A stretch of DNA of 12,450 nucleotides, taken from assembly GCA_027025255.1 (NCBI GenBank), contig JALVRC010000125.1, positions 1 through 12,450 of the forward strand. The letters are read 5' to 3'. Shown piece by piece: positions 6,347-12,450 of the stretch. The first letter of the stretch is position 1. Each line of letters begins with the position of its first letter. Both the position numbers and the translations under genes were made by a program. Under the pieces are notes generated by a model that saw only the letters and a program-made list of their open reading frames with translations, was not told the DNA's origin and made no database searches. Source of the DNA: Caldifarciminota bacterium. Its GTDB lineage: Bacteria; Hydrothermota; Tepidihabitantia; B3-TA06; JALVRC01.

Positions 6347-7132
6347 ATGGAAAAAATGAGTGTTTTTATCACAGGTGCATCCAGTGGAATTGGTAAGGCT
6401 TATGCCTTTAAGTTGGCCCAAAAAGGCTATGATTTAATTTTGCTCGCAAGAAACATAGATAAATTAAAAGGTATTAAAAACGAGCTAAAGAAACTTTTTA
6501 ATACTAATACTAAAATAATCTCATCTGATTTAAGTGATATAAACGAAATAAACAAAGCTGTAAAACTGATTAAATCTCTTGACAATCTATATATTCTTAT
6601 TAACAATGCAGGGTTCGGAATACCAGGGGAATTTTCTAAAATAGATTTATCAAAACATCTTTCAATGTTAAATGTGCATATAAACGCAACTGTAAGTTTT
6701 TCTCATGCAGCACTAATCCCTATGCTAAAAAATAATAGAGGGATAATAATTAATGTATCATCAATAGCCTCTTTTCTCAAAAGAAAGGGAGCAGTTATGT
6801 ATTCCTCCACAAAATGTTTTATTACCTCATTTTCCCAATCCCTTTCATTAGAAGTTAAAGAAAAGGGGATAAAGGTTCAAGCCCTTTGTCCTGGATACAC
6901 CTATACAGAATTCCATGATAGAGATGCCTACAAAAACTTCAATAGAAACAGTATCCCGTCTTTTTTATGGACAAATAAAGAGTATGTTGTAGAAAGTTCC
7001 CTTAAGGCATTAAAACACAATAAAGTAATACATGTACCTGGACTTAAAAACAAACTATTCGTAATACTACTCAAATCAAGATTCTTCTCCCCCATTATTA
7101 ACTACGTATTAAAAAAAATCAAACACAAATAA
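6347..7132 (+). CDS. Short-chain dehydrogenase/reductase (SDR), classical type
   Basis: A 261-residue classical SDR that uses NAD(P)H to reduce or oxidise an alcohol/carbonyl substrate. Visible motifs are the nucleotide-binding TGASSGIG (9-16), NNAG (86-89), the catalytic Ser in NVSSIAS (around 138-139) and YSSTK with Tyr152 and Lys156. PGYT follows the active site as expected. Basic residues after the second strand (AR at 34-35) favour NADPH over NADH, as an inference. The C-terminal 45 residues are hydrophobic and basic, resembling the DltE/SDR subfamily with a possible membrane-associating tail. The substrate is unknown. The gene is flanked by its own promoter and by another promoter downstream, so it looks monocistronic. 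ATG 6356 is an alternative start three codons in. Confidence 0.9.
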   Translation: MEKMSVFITGASSGIGKAYAFKLAQKGYDLILLARNIDKLKGIKNELKKLFNTNTKIISSDLSDINEINKAVKLIKSLDNLYILINNAGFGIPGEFSKIDLSKHLSMLNVHINATVSFSHAALIPMLKNNRGIIINVSSIASFLKRKGAVMYSSTKCFITSFSQSLSLEVKEKGIKVQALCPGYTYTEFHDRDAYKNFNRNSIPSFLWTNKEYVVESSLKALKHNKVIHVPGLKNKLFVILLKSRFFSPIINYVLKKIKHK

Positions 7133-7160
7133 ATCAAGCTTTTGAATAAAGTTAAAATTA

Positions 7161-7188
7161 TTGACAAACCTTAATTTTTATGTATTAT
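7161..7188 (+). promoter_or_regulatory. Promoter of the solute-binding lipoprotein operon, predicted leaderless
   Basis: A perfect -35 TTGACA (7161-7166) and TATTAT (7183-7188), preceded directly by TG, are spaced by 16 bases. The -10 box ends six bases before ATG 7195, the same geometry as the SDR promoter. The upstream ATG at 7180 lies inside this promoter and so cannot be the translation start of its transcript. Confidence 0.7.
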
Positions 7189-7194
7189 TTTTAT

Positions 7195-8406
7195 ATGAAA
7201 AATATAACTATATTATTGATTTTTTTACTATTTTCATGCTCTAAACCCAAAAAAGAAGTTGTTTTCTGGCATGCGATGGGCGGACCTCTTGGCAAAACCT
7301 TAGATTCTATTATACAGACATTTGAAAAAACAAAAAAAATCTCCATTTCTCATATAAGTATGGCAAATTATGGTGCTCTTTCTCAAAAACTAATGGGAGC
7401 TGCTCAAAGCGGACACCTGCCCGACATTGCTCAAATGTACGGAAGCTGGGCAATTCAGCTTAAAGATAAAAATCTCTTACTACCTATAGATACATTGATT
7501 ACAATTGATACGACTGATTTTTTTCCTGTATTTTTAAAAGAGGGTCTTTTTAATGGTAAAAGATACACACTTCCATTTAATAAAAGTCTTCCTGTTATCT
7601 TTTACAATAAAGAAATATTCAAAGAATATGGGATTGATAGCCTTCCAAAAACCTGGCAAGAGCTTAAAACGATAGCAAAAAAATTAACAATAGACAAAAA
7701 TAATGATGGAACACCGGAAATTTACGGATTAGGACTATCCAGTGATCCTTGGATTTTTGAAATACTCCTTCTACAAAATGGCGGTTTTATTCTTGATGAA
7801 AAAACAAAAACAATAGGATTTAACAAACAACCTGGTATAGATGCAGCAAATTATTTCAGAGAAATGATTCAAGAGAGGATTGCCTATCTTGGTTCAGGAT
7901 ATCAACATCAGGATGATTTTCTATCCGGACGTATTGCAATGATAATAGGGACTGTTGTTTCCTGGTCATTTATGAAAGATAAAATGACCTTTGAGGTTGG
8001 CATAATGCCCTTTCCTCAAGGCAAGAAAAAAGCTATGATAATAGCTGGTACTGATGTCGGTATTTTTAAGAATAATGACACTAAAAGAGCCTCTAAAGCT
8101 ATGGAATTTTTAAATTATTTACTATCGTACGATATTCAATTAAAATGGACTATGAATACTTACTACCTTCCTGTAAGAAAAAGTATCTTAAAAGATAGCC
8201 TTATGAAAAAAAGATTTACTAAGCAGCCCGGATTAAAAGTTATCTATGAACAGTTATATTTCTCTACTTTTGAACCGAAGCTAAAAATCTGGTTCTCAGG
8301 AAGGAAAAGATTAGCCGAAGCATTGGAAAAAATTTATACAGGAGCAGAACCTGCAGAAAAAGCTCTTAACGAAGCTGCTAAACTTATAAAAAAGGAATGG
8401 CAATGA
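7195..8406 (+). CDS. Extracellular solute-binding lipoprotein, family 1 (sugar ABC type)
   Basis: A 403-residue family 1 ABC substrate-binding protein resembling the UgpB/MalE-type sugar or sugar-phosphate binders. The N-terminus is a lipoprotein signal: MKN, a hydrophobic run and lipobox LFSC with Cys15. The mature part opens with EVVFWHAMGG, has PDIAQMYGS and a Phe/Trp-rich binding cleft, and ends in the usual helical C-lobe with the ALEKIYTGAEPAEKAL pattern. ATG 7195 is chosen over ATG 7180, which is embedded in the -10 box and would add five odd residues before the signal peptide. No permease or ATPase gene is present in the window. Instead the stop overlaps a secreted OB-fold protein gene, so this binder may serve a distant transporter or act in surface sensing. 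The ligand is not deducible. Confidence 0.88.
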   Translation: MKNITILLIFLLFSCSKPKKEVVFWHAMGGPLGKTLDSIIQTFEKTKKISISHISMANYGALSQKLMGAAQSGHLPDIAQMYGSWAIQLKDKNLLLPIDTLITIDTTDFFPVFLKEGLFNGKRYTLPFNKSLPVIFYNKEIFKEYGIDSLPKTWQELKTIAKKLTIDKNNDGTPEIYGLGLSSDPWIFEILLLQNGGFILDEKTKTIGFNKQPGIDAANYFREMIQERIAYLGSGYQHQDDFLSGRIAMIIGTVVSWSFMKDKMTFEVGIMPFPQGKKKAMIIAGTDVGIFKNNDTKRASKAMEFLNYLLSYDIQLKWTMNTYYLPVRKSILKDSLMKKRFTKQPGLKVIYEQLYFSTFEPKLKIWFSGRKRLAEALEKIYTGAEPAEKALNEAAKLIKKEWQ

Positions 8407-10508
8407 TATACGTACTTTTTTTGTTTAACATCCCTATTTCTGAAGCTAAGATAGTAGATAGCAACGGAATCCCTGTAAAATTAGGCCAGCAAGTGGAAGT
8501 CAGTGGAGTGGTAACATCTTCACAATATTTCGGGGCTTACGGACCTGCATTTATACAGGATAATACAGGTGGTATTGCTCTATACGGTGATGAAGTTAGC
8601 AGTTTAAAAGATGGAGACAGTGTAAATGTTGTAGGTATTGTAGATAATTTCTACGGACTTACTGAACTGAAGGATATATCAATTACCAAACTCGGGATAG
8701 GACAGATACAGCCAAAAGAAATCAATATTTCTGACATAAACGAAAACAATGAAGGTTTCCTTGTTAAATTAAACAATGTAGTATTTATCGAAAATGGTAT
8801 ATTTGAAGACAACACCTCGTATAAATTAATAAAAGACGAGGATACTATAACAGTGTATACTGACAAAGACACAGATATACCTGGCGCAGAGATACCTTCA
8901 GATACAATAGATATAACAGGGATTCTTTCTCAACATGATGTCTATGCACCATATAACGAAGGTTATCAATTAATGCCAAGAAAGTTAAATGATTTATCCT
9001 CCCTCCCCACAGGAGAAATCATACCAATAAAAGATTTATATACGGGAAACTATATTGGCAAAACAGTTAGCATTACAGGATGTGCAACTGTAGCAGATAG
9101 TATTTTTGATTATAATTATCTTAATATTTTTATAGAGGATTCATCAGGTGGGATAAATATATTCTCTTTCGATATGTACGATATAAATATCGGAGATAGT
9201 TTATTAGTTTCTGGCATGGTTGATACCTTTAAAGGCAAATATGAACTAAAACCAGACAACATAAATATTTTAAAAAACAATTGTCTGTTTGATACAACCT
9301 CAACAAAATGCAATAAAGCTTATGACCATATGGGAGAACTTGTTCTATTAAAAGACGTTACAATAGATTCTAAAAATCTTGAAGGCGATAAAAACTACAC
9401 GATAAGCGACAATACCGGGAGTGTAACTTTAAGAATTGACAAAGACACTGATATCCCTGGCCTTTCCTTAACAAATGACACTGTCAATATTATTGGGATA
9501 GTATCATTCTATAATGAAGTTGAGATCTTGCCGAGATTTAGAACGGACATACAAAATAAAGGAACAAATAACGATACTTCATCTATATTACCAATAAAAG
9601 AAGTACAAAAACACTCAGCCCTTTCGTGTAGTTCTCTAATGGAAGGCAAGAAAGTTAAAATAAAAGGGATTATAACCTGTAAAGGAAGTTTTATAGGCTC
9701 AAAGAACCTCCCTTCTTTCTTTGTTCAAGACTCGACAGCAGGGATAAATATCTTTGCACCAAACTATGTAAATATTCCAAACGGGTACGATTCTTTAGGA
9801 TGGCTTACTGAGATTGAAGGGATTGTAAAAGAATATAAAGGAATAACAGAAATCACTAATAGCGAAATACATCTCATAGAGAAATCAGCATTACCTCAAC
9901 CCACAAAACTTAATGCAGGAGCTACTATTACTGAAGATATGGAAGGTCAGCTTGTTGAACTCAATGGTGTTAAAATTATAACAGAGCCTGATGAAGATGC
10001 AAGTGGAGCAAACTATCTTTTAAATAACGGGGGAGCTGTTATAAATCTTAGAATTAAAAAAGAAACTAATATCCCTTACGATAGTGTACAACTAAATAAA
10101 TTCTACAATATCATAGGTATTGCTTCACAATATTCTGATAATGGTTCGTGTAGTGATGGTTATCAGATTTTACCCAGATCCATTAACGACATTAAATCCC
10201 TTTATACAGATACATCTACGCAAATAAATTTAAAAGTTGATAAGAAAGTTTTTTACCCTGATGAAGGCGAAAGAATAGAAATAAACTATTCTTTTCCTCC
10301 TTTAAACAATGCTGATTTATCTGTCTATACTATAAACGGTCGTAAGCTAAAGTCTATTTTAAAAAATACGCCTGGTGGAACAGGTACAGTTTATTGGAAT
10401 GGACTTGATGAATTTGGGAATAGGCTACAAATGGGTATTTATATTATTGTTTTAAAAATCTATAACAATAAAACCATAAAAACAACAATTACAATAGGAC
10501 GTAAATAA
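8403..10508 (+). CDS. Secreted multi-OB-fold protein with FlgD-like C-terminal domain
   Basis: A 701-residue exported protein made of three tandem units, each a pair of OB-fold-like domains of the YhcR/DUF5689 style. The first half of each pair has V-x-G-x-V, a QD/ED-TGGI core and GD-x4-GIV (about 26-95, 214-290, 412-492). The second half carries a K-D-TDIPG-type motif and ends in LPR or MPR (about 115-196, 310-381, 513-596). The last ~90 residues match FlgD-like Ig/T9SS-type sorting domains (YTINGRK, YWNGLDEFGN, MGIYIIVLK). ATG 8403 overlaps the previous stop as ATGA and has AAGGA upstream. ATG 8397 is possible. The signal peptide is short and lacks a basic n-region. OB folds suggest binding to nucleic acid, glycan or protein, but no nuclease or enzyme domain was seen. 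Confidence 0.8.
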   Translation: MIYVLFLFNIPISEAKIVDSNGIPVKLGQQVEVSGVVTSSQYFGAYGPAFIQDNTGGIALYGDEVSSLKDGDSVNVVGIVDNFYGLTELKDISITKLGIGQIQPKEINISDINENNEGFLVKLNNVVFIENGIFEDNTSYKLIKDEDTITVYTDKDTDIPGAEIPSDTIDITGILSQHDVYAPYNEGYQLMPRKLNDLSSLPTGEIIPIKDLYTGNYIGKTVSITGCATVADSIFDYNYLNIFIEDSSGGINIFSFDMYDINIGDSLLVSGMVDTFKGKYELKPDNINILKNNCLFDTTSTKCNKAYDHMGELVLLKDVTIDSKNLEGDKNYTISDNTGSVTLRIDKDTDIPGLSLTNDTVNIIGIVSFYNEVEILPRFRTDIQNKGTNNDTSSILPIKEVQKHSALSCSSLMEGKKVKIKGIITCKGSFIGSKNLPSFFVQDSTAGINIFAPNYVNIPNGYDSLGWLTEIEGIVKEYKGITEITNSEIHLIEKSALPQPTKLNAGATITEDMEGQLVELNGVKIITEPDEDASGANYLLNNGGAVINLRIKKETNIPYDSVQLNKFYNIIGIASQYSDNGSCSDGYQILPRSINDIKSLYTDTSTQINLKVDKKVFYPDEGERIEINYSFPPLNNADLSVYTINGRKLKSILKNTPGGTGTVYWNGLDEFGNRLQMGIYIIVLKIYNNKTIKTTITIGRK
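8862..9460 (+). repeat. Diverged internal repeat in the OB-fold gene
   Basis: A 23-base stretch at 8862-8884 recurs at 9438-9460 with two mismatches, encoding the shared DKDTDIPG motif of units 1 and 2. The third unit keeps only a diverged form (KKETNIP). This indicates duplication of the two-domain unit, with units 1 and 2 closer to each other. Confidence 0.7.
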
Positions 10509-11257
10509 TGGTTGCATTCATTTTCGCAAGTATTTTGCAAAATTTTTCTCCAGTATACCCTGAAATGCTATTGGGGGATAGAACTGGATTTGAAAGAATA
10601 TTCTATGTGCCAGTAACTACCAATAATATCCATGGAATAGATATATATACCACTCAATATTCTTATATAAACTACAGCTCAGTTGCATGCGGATTCGGGA
10701 TTAAGAATCTCACAATTAATTCTGGATTAAGATATGCAGGTAATGGTATATATAATGAGATTGAAGGTGTTTTAAATCTTTCATATATCTCTATGCAAAA
10801 AGGCATAGGATGTTCATTTAAACTTCAAAGAATTTCTGTTGAAACAAATAATTTCTATATGCCTTCAATGTCTGTTGGAACCTGGGCTAAAATATATAAA
10901 AAATGGGAAGCAGAGTTAGGAATTAATAACATCTCTTCTTTAAATATTAATACTGTTGATAAACTTATCATACAACCTTATTTCTCCCTGGGCTTTTTAC
11001 CTTCTAAATCCTACAATATGCTATTATTGTTTGAAAGGACAGAATTCAGCGAAATTAATACTAAATTCGCAATCCTATATAAACCATTCAAAAATATCCT
11101 TCTTTCTTTTGGCATAGAGAGTAATCCCTTAAATATTGGTTGGGGGTTAGACATAAACTATAAACTTTTAGATATTTACTATCACCTAAAAACAAATGAA
11201 GTTGGTTTTATGAACGGTCTTGGAGTAAGGTTCTTGTTTAATGGAGGTAATAAATGA
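10508..11257 (+). CDS. Predicted outer-membrane beta-barrel-like protein
   Basis: A 249-residue protein I cannot name. Its sequence has many short alternating polar/hydrophobic strands rich in Tyr, Asn and Gly, a hydrophobic N-terminus (MVAFIFASILQ) that may act as a weak signal, and a final strand GLGVRFLF close to the C-terminus, as in outer-membrane barrels. No catalytic motif or named domain was recognised. ATG 10508 overlaps the previous stop by one base (TAATG), with AGGA at 10496-10499 as ribosome site. Its stop overlaps the next start as ATGA. Coupling to a surface-sorted protein and a lipoprotein suggests an outer-membrane partner or anchor, but this is inference. Confidence 0.6.
   Translation: MVAFIFASILQNFSPVYPEMLLGDRTGFERIFYVPVTTNNIHGIDIYTTQYSYINYSSVACGFGIKNLTINSGLRYAGNGIYNEIEGVLNLSYISMQKGIGCSFKLQRISVETNNFYMPSMSVGTWAKIYKKWEAELGINNISSLNINTVDKLIIQPYFSLGFLPSKSYNMLLLFERTEFSEINTKFAILYKPFKNILLSFGIESNPLNIGWGLDINYKLLDIYYHLKTNEVGFMNGLGVRFLFNGGNK
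11242..11246 (+). promoter_or_regulatory. Shine-Dalgarno sequence for the zinc-ribbon/AAA gene
   Basis: GGAGG lies seven bases before ATG 11254, inside the end of the barrel gene. It fixes the start of the downstream gene and contrasts with the promoter-proximal genes, which lack such a site. Confidence 0.75.
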
Positions 11258-12186
11258 TTTGCAAAGTATGTGGGAGTAAAAATAAAGACAATGTTATATT
11301 TTGTGAAAAATGTGGAAATTTCATAAGCCTTAGCGATAAAGAACTTTTTAACAATTATATCTCTAATTTAAATATAGAAGAAAAAAGAGAATTGGCTTTA
11401 CAAATAGATATACTAAAAGGGGAAAAAAGGCATATAGGCCTCTTATTCATAGAAATAAAAGGAAATAATAAGCTTGAGATTTCAGATTTCTTTTCTCCCC
11501 TAAAAAAGCATAAAGCCTATCCTATCCATATACATAAGAAATCAGCAGTTTTTGCCTTCTTAGATATTAAATATCCGGAAACTTCTATAATTGAAGCCTC
11601 TATTTCTGCCAATCAAATACTGGATTTAATAGAACATCTACAGGCAAAACATAGAAACTCAAACATATTTATAAAGCTTTTTATTGACTACAAAAGAGTA
11701 ACTATTGGTTCATTCACAGAACAGGATAGTTTTAATTTACAAAAAGAAGACACAAAACTTATTCAATCATATCTTTTAGATATACCATACAATACAATTG
11801 TTAGTACGGATTTTGCCAGATTGGTTACACAAAAAGAGATTGCTTATACAAATATTGAGAGTAAACGACTTTTCAAAGTTAACTCAATAACCTCCAGAAT
11901 ACCTGTAAGAAAATTAGAAAAAGATGGCTTATTTGGGAGAGCAAAAGAACTATCTTACTTAATAGAAGCACTTGAAAAGGTTAACAAGGGAGAACCAAAG
12001 GTTATTAAATTAATTGGTAAACCTGGAGTAGGGAAAAGAAATTTAATAGATTTCTTTGCGAGAACCTTTTCAGACAATAATAAACAATATTTTTTAAAAG
12101 TCAAAGCTGCCTCCTCATTTAAAGATGAACCTTTCTATATAATAAGTGAAATTTTATCTGGGCTTTTCCAGTTTTATCAGTTCTAA
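11254..12186 (+). CDS. Zinc-ribbon / degenerate nucleotide-cyclase / AAA ATPase regulator, 3' truncated
   Basis: About 300 genuine residues of a larger protein. Residues 3-20 are a CxxC...CxxC zinc ribbon (Cys3, 6, 17, 20). Residues ~60-210 follow the layout of a class III nucleotide-cyclase fold: a GLLFIEIKG strand, a central dimerising helix region and a VTIGSF...RLFKV end. The second metal Asp and the catalytic Asn/Arg region are not recognisable, so it is probably inactive. LFGRAKEL (227-233) starts an AAA_16-like P-loop domain with GKPGVGKR at 255-262, where Arg replaces the usual Ser/Thr. Relatives continue with the rest of the ATPase and TPR repeats. Here similarity seems to stop near residue 304, and the frame runs into a foreign fragment, so the stop at 12184-12186 is not the natural one. 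It is coupled to the barrel gene through ATGA. Confidence 0.75.
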   Translation: MICKVCGSKNKDNVIFCEKCGNFISLSDKELFNNYISNLNIEEKRELALQIDILKGEKRHIGLLFIEIKGNNKLEISDFFSPLKKHKAYPIHIHKKSAVFAFLDIKYPETSIIEASISANQILDLIEHLQAKHRNSNIFIKLFIDYKRVTIGSFTEQDSFNLQKEDTKLIQSYLLDIPYNTIVSTDFARLVTQKEIAYTNIESKRLFKVNSITSRIPVRKLEKDGLFGRAKELSYLIEALEKVNKGEPKVIKLIGKPGVGKRNLIDFFARTFSDNNKQYFLKVKAASSFKDEPFYIISEILSGLFQFYQF

Positions 12187-12187
12187 T
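12149..12187. other. Probable chimeric junction
   Basis: The plus-strand AAA protein looks natural to about 12167, and the minus-strand alpha-2-macroglobulin homology begins at about 12149, ending on GKAQIKF. The changeover therefore falls within this short interval, possibly with a microhomology of under 20 bases. Base composition rises visibly to the right of it. Confidence 0.65.
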
Positions 12188-12450
12188 CGCTGGATTCCAA
12201 TAGCTTACAAATTTAAACAGGGAGCGCATACTTAGGCTGGCTCCGCCATCACCTCCTGCATTTGCGCCTTTTTTCTCAAATTTTTGTCGTCCGACTAGGC
12301 GCATTAGGAGGCTGTAATTTGCCATGTCTAAGTCGTCTAGCTTATAGAAGCCTTTATAGGGATCAAATGTGTTTCGTCCTCGTTTGAGTAAGTCAAAAAC
12401 TGATTCGTCTAGCACTGTTACAGCTAATTCTATCGGTTCTTGAGTTTCTC
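12149..12450 (-). CDS. Bacterial alpha-2-macroglobulin family protein, internal fragment
   Basis: A fragment of about 100 residues, open at the window edge (5' side) and cut at the junction (3' side). It reads ETQEPIELAVTVLDESVFDLL at the edge, then FDPY...FY-L near the middle, GRQKFEKKG and a Gly-rich GGDGG. It ends with SYWNPAIRTDKTGKAQIKF, the WNP-x3-TD-x2-GKA strand typical of bacterial alpha-2-macroglobulins (YfhM-like). These are large periplasmic protease-trapping lipoproteins, usually well over 1,500 residues. The normal continuation after the KF pair (a LPDN-type sequence) is absent because plus-strand gene sequence begins. Higher GC and different codon choice (CGA, CGC, CTA, GGC) from neighbouring genes suggest a different genome. 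Confidence 0.75.

Noticed and set aside
7133..7160. Intrinsic terminator after the SDR gene
   Set aside because: Only a short caagcttttg near-palindrome is present, with no stable GC stem and no T-tract directly after it.
7180..7194. ATG at 7180 as start of the solute-binding lipoprotein
   Set aside because: It overlaps the -10 region of the promoter and adds MYYFY before a normal lipoprotein signal. ATG 7195 fits both the promoter and the signal peptide.
7195..8406. Classical ABC sugar-import operon
   Set aside because: No permease or ATPase gene follows; the next three genes encode a secreted OB-fold protein, a barrel-like protein and a regulator.
9116..9313. Minus-strand small open frame within the OB-fold gene
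   Set aside because: It is antisense to a conserved A-type OB domain and lacks any ribosome site or recognisable domain.
12119..12415. A complete 98-codon minus-strand gene starting at 12415
   Set aside because: The frame is open to the window edge and its homology continues upstream of the GTG. Its last ~10 codons are only the antisense of the AAA gene. It is an internal fragment of a large protein.

Overview
The window is a low-GC, densely packed bacterial chromosome segment. The cell is probably Gram-negative: there is an LpxL/HtrB-type acyltransferase, a lipoprotein, a predicted outer-membrane beta-barrel, and a secreted protein whose C-terminus resembles the FlgD-like/type IX-style sorting domains of FCB-related and candidate phyla. 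An uncultivated lineage such as WOR-3/Stahlbacteria or a relative fits this style, but that is inference from protein architecture only. Both ends look abnormal. The first ~110 bases are low-complexity and break the first gene. The last ~280 bases carry a visibly more GC-rich fragment of a bacterial alpha-2-macroglobulin gene on the opposite strand, probably a chimeric join.

Region 1 (about 82-4000, + strand) is one tightly overlapped housekeeping operon: the 3' end of a C4 zinc-ribbon protein, an RNase HI-family protein, a lipid A-type acyltransferase, dUTPase, a DUF59/MIP18-family Fe-S assembly factor, a CPA2 Na+/H+ antiporter and a small metallo-beta-lactamase-fold hydrolase. Adjacent genes overlap or lie 3-23 bases apart. 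The last gene overlaps the oppositely oriented cca gene by 41 bp, tail to tail.

Region 2 (6225 down to 3960, - strand) is a mosaic transcript of tRNAs and mRNAs read from a strong sigma-70-like promoter: tRNA-Arg(CCT), a membrane-anchored TPR protein, tRNA-Lys(TTT) and a CCA tRNA nucleotidyltransferase. Neither tRNA encodes its 3' CCA, and the gene for the CCA-adding enzyme starts only 9 bases after tRNA-Lys.

Region 3 (6313-12186, + strand) begins with an SDR oxidoreductase. It continues with an apparent operon of four translationally coupled genes: an orphan ABC-type solute-binding lipoprotein, a ~700-aa secreted protein made of three OB-fold pairs plus a FlgD-like C-terminal domain, a beta-barrel-like protein, and a zinc ribbon/degenerate cyclase/AAA protein cut off at the 3' junction. 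The SDR and the lipoprotein each have a near-consensus promoter whose -10 box ends exactly six bases before the ATG, with no Shine-Dalgarno sequence, so both mRNAs are predicted to be leaderless.

The points most worth following up are the leaderless promoters, the CCA-less tRNA next to the CCA-adding enzyme, the surface OB-fold/solute-binding operon, and the chimeric right end.
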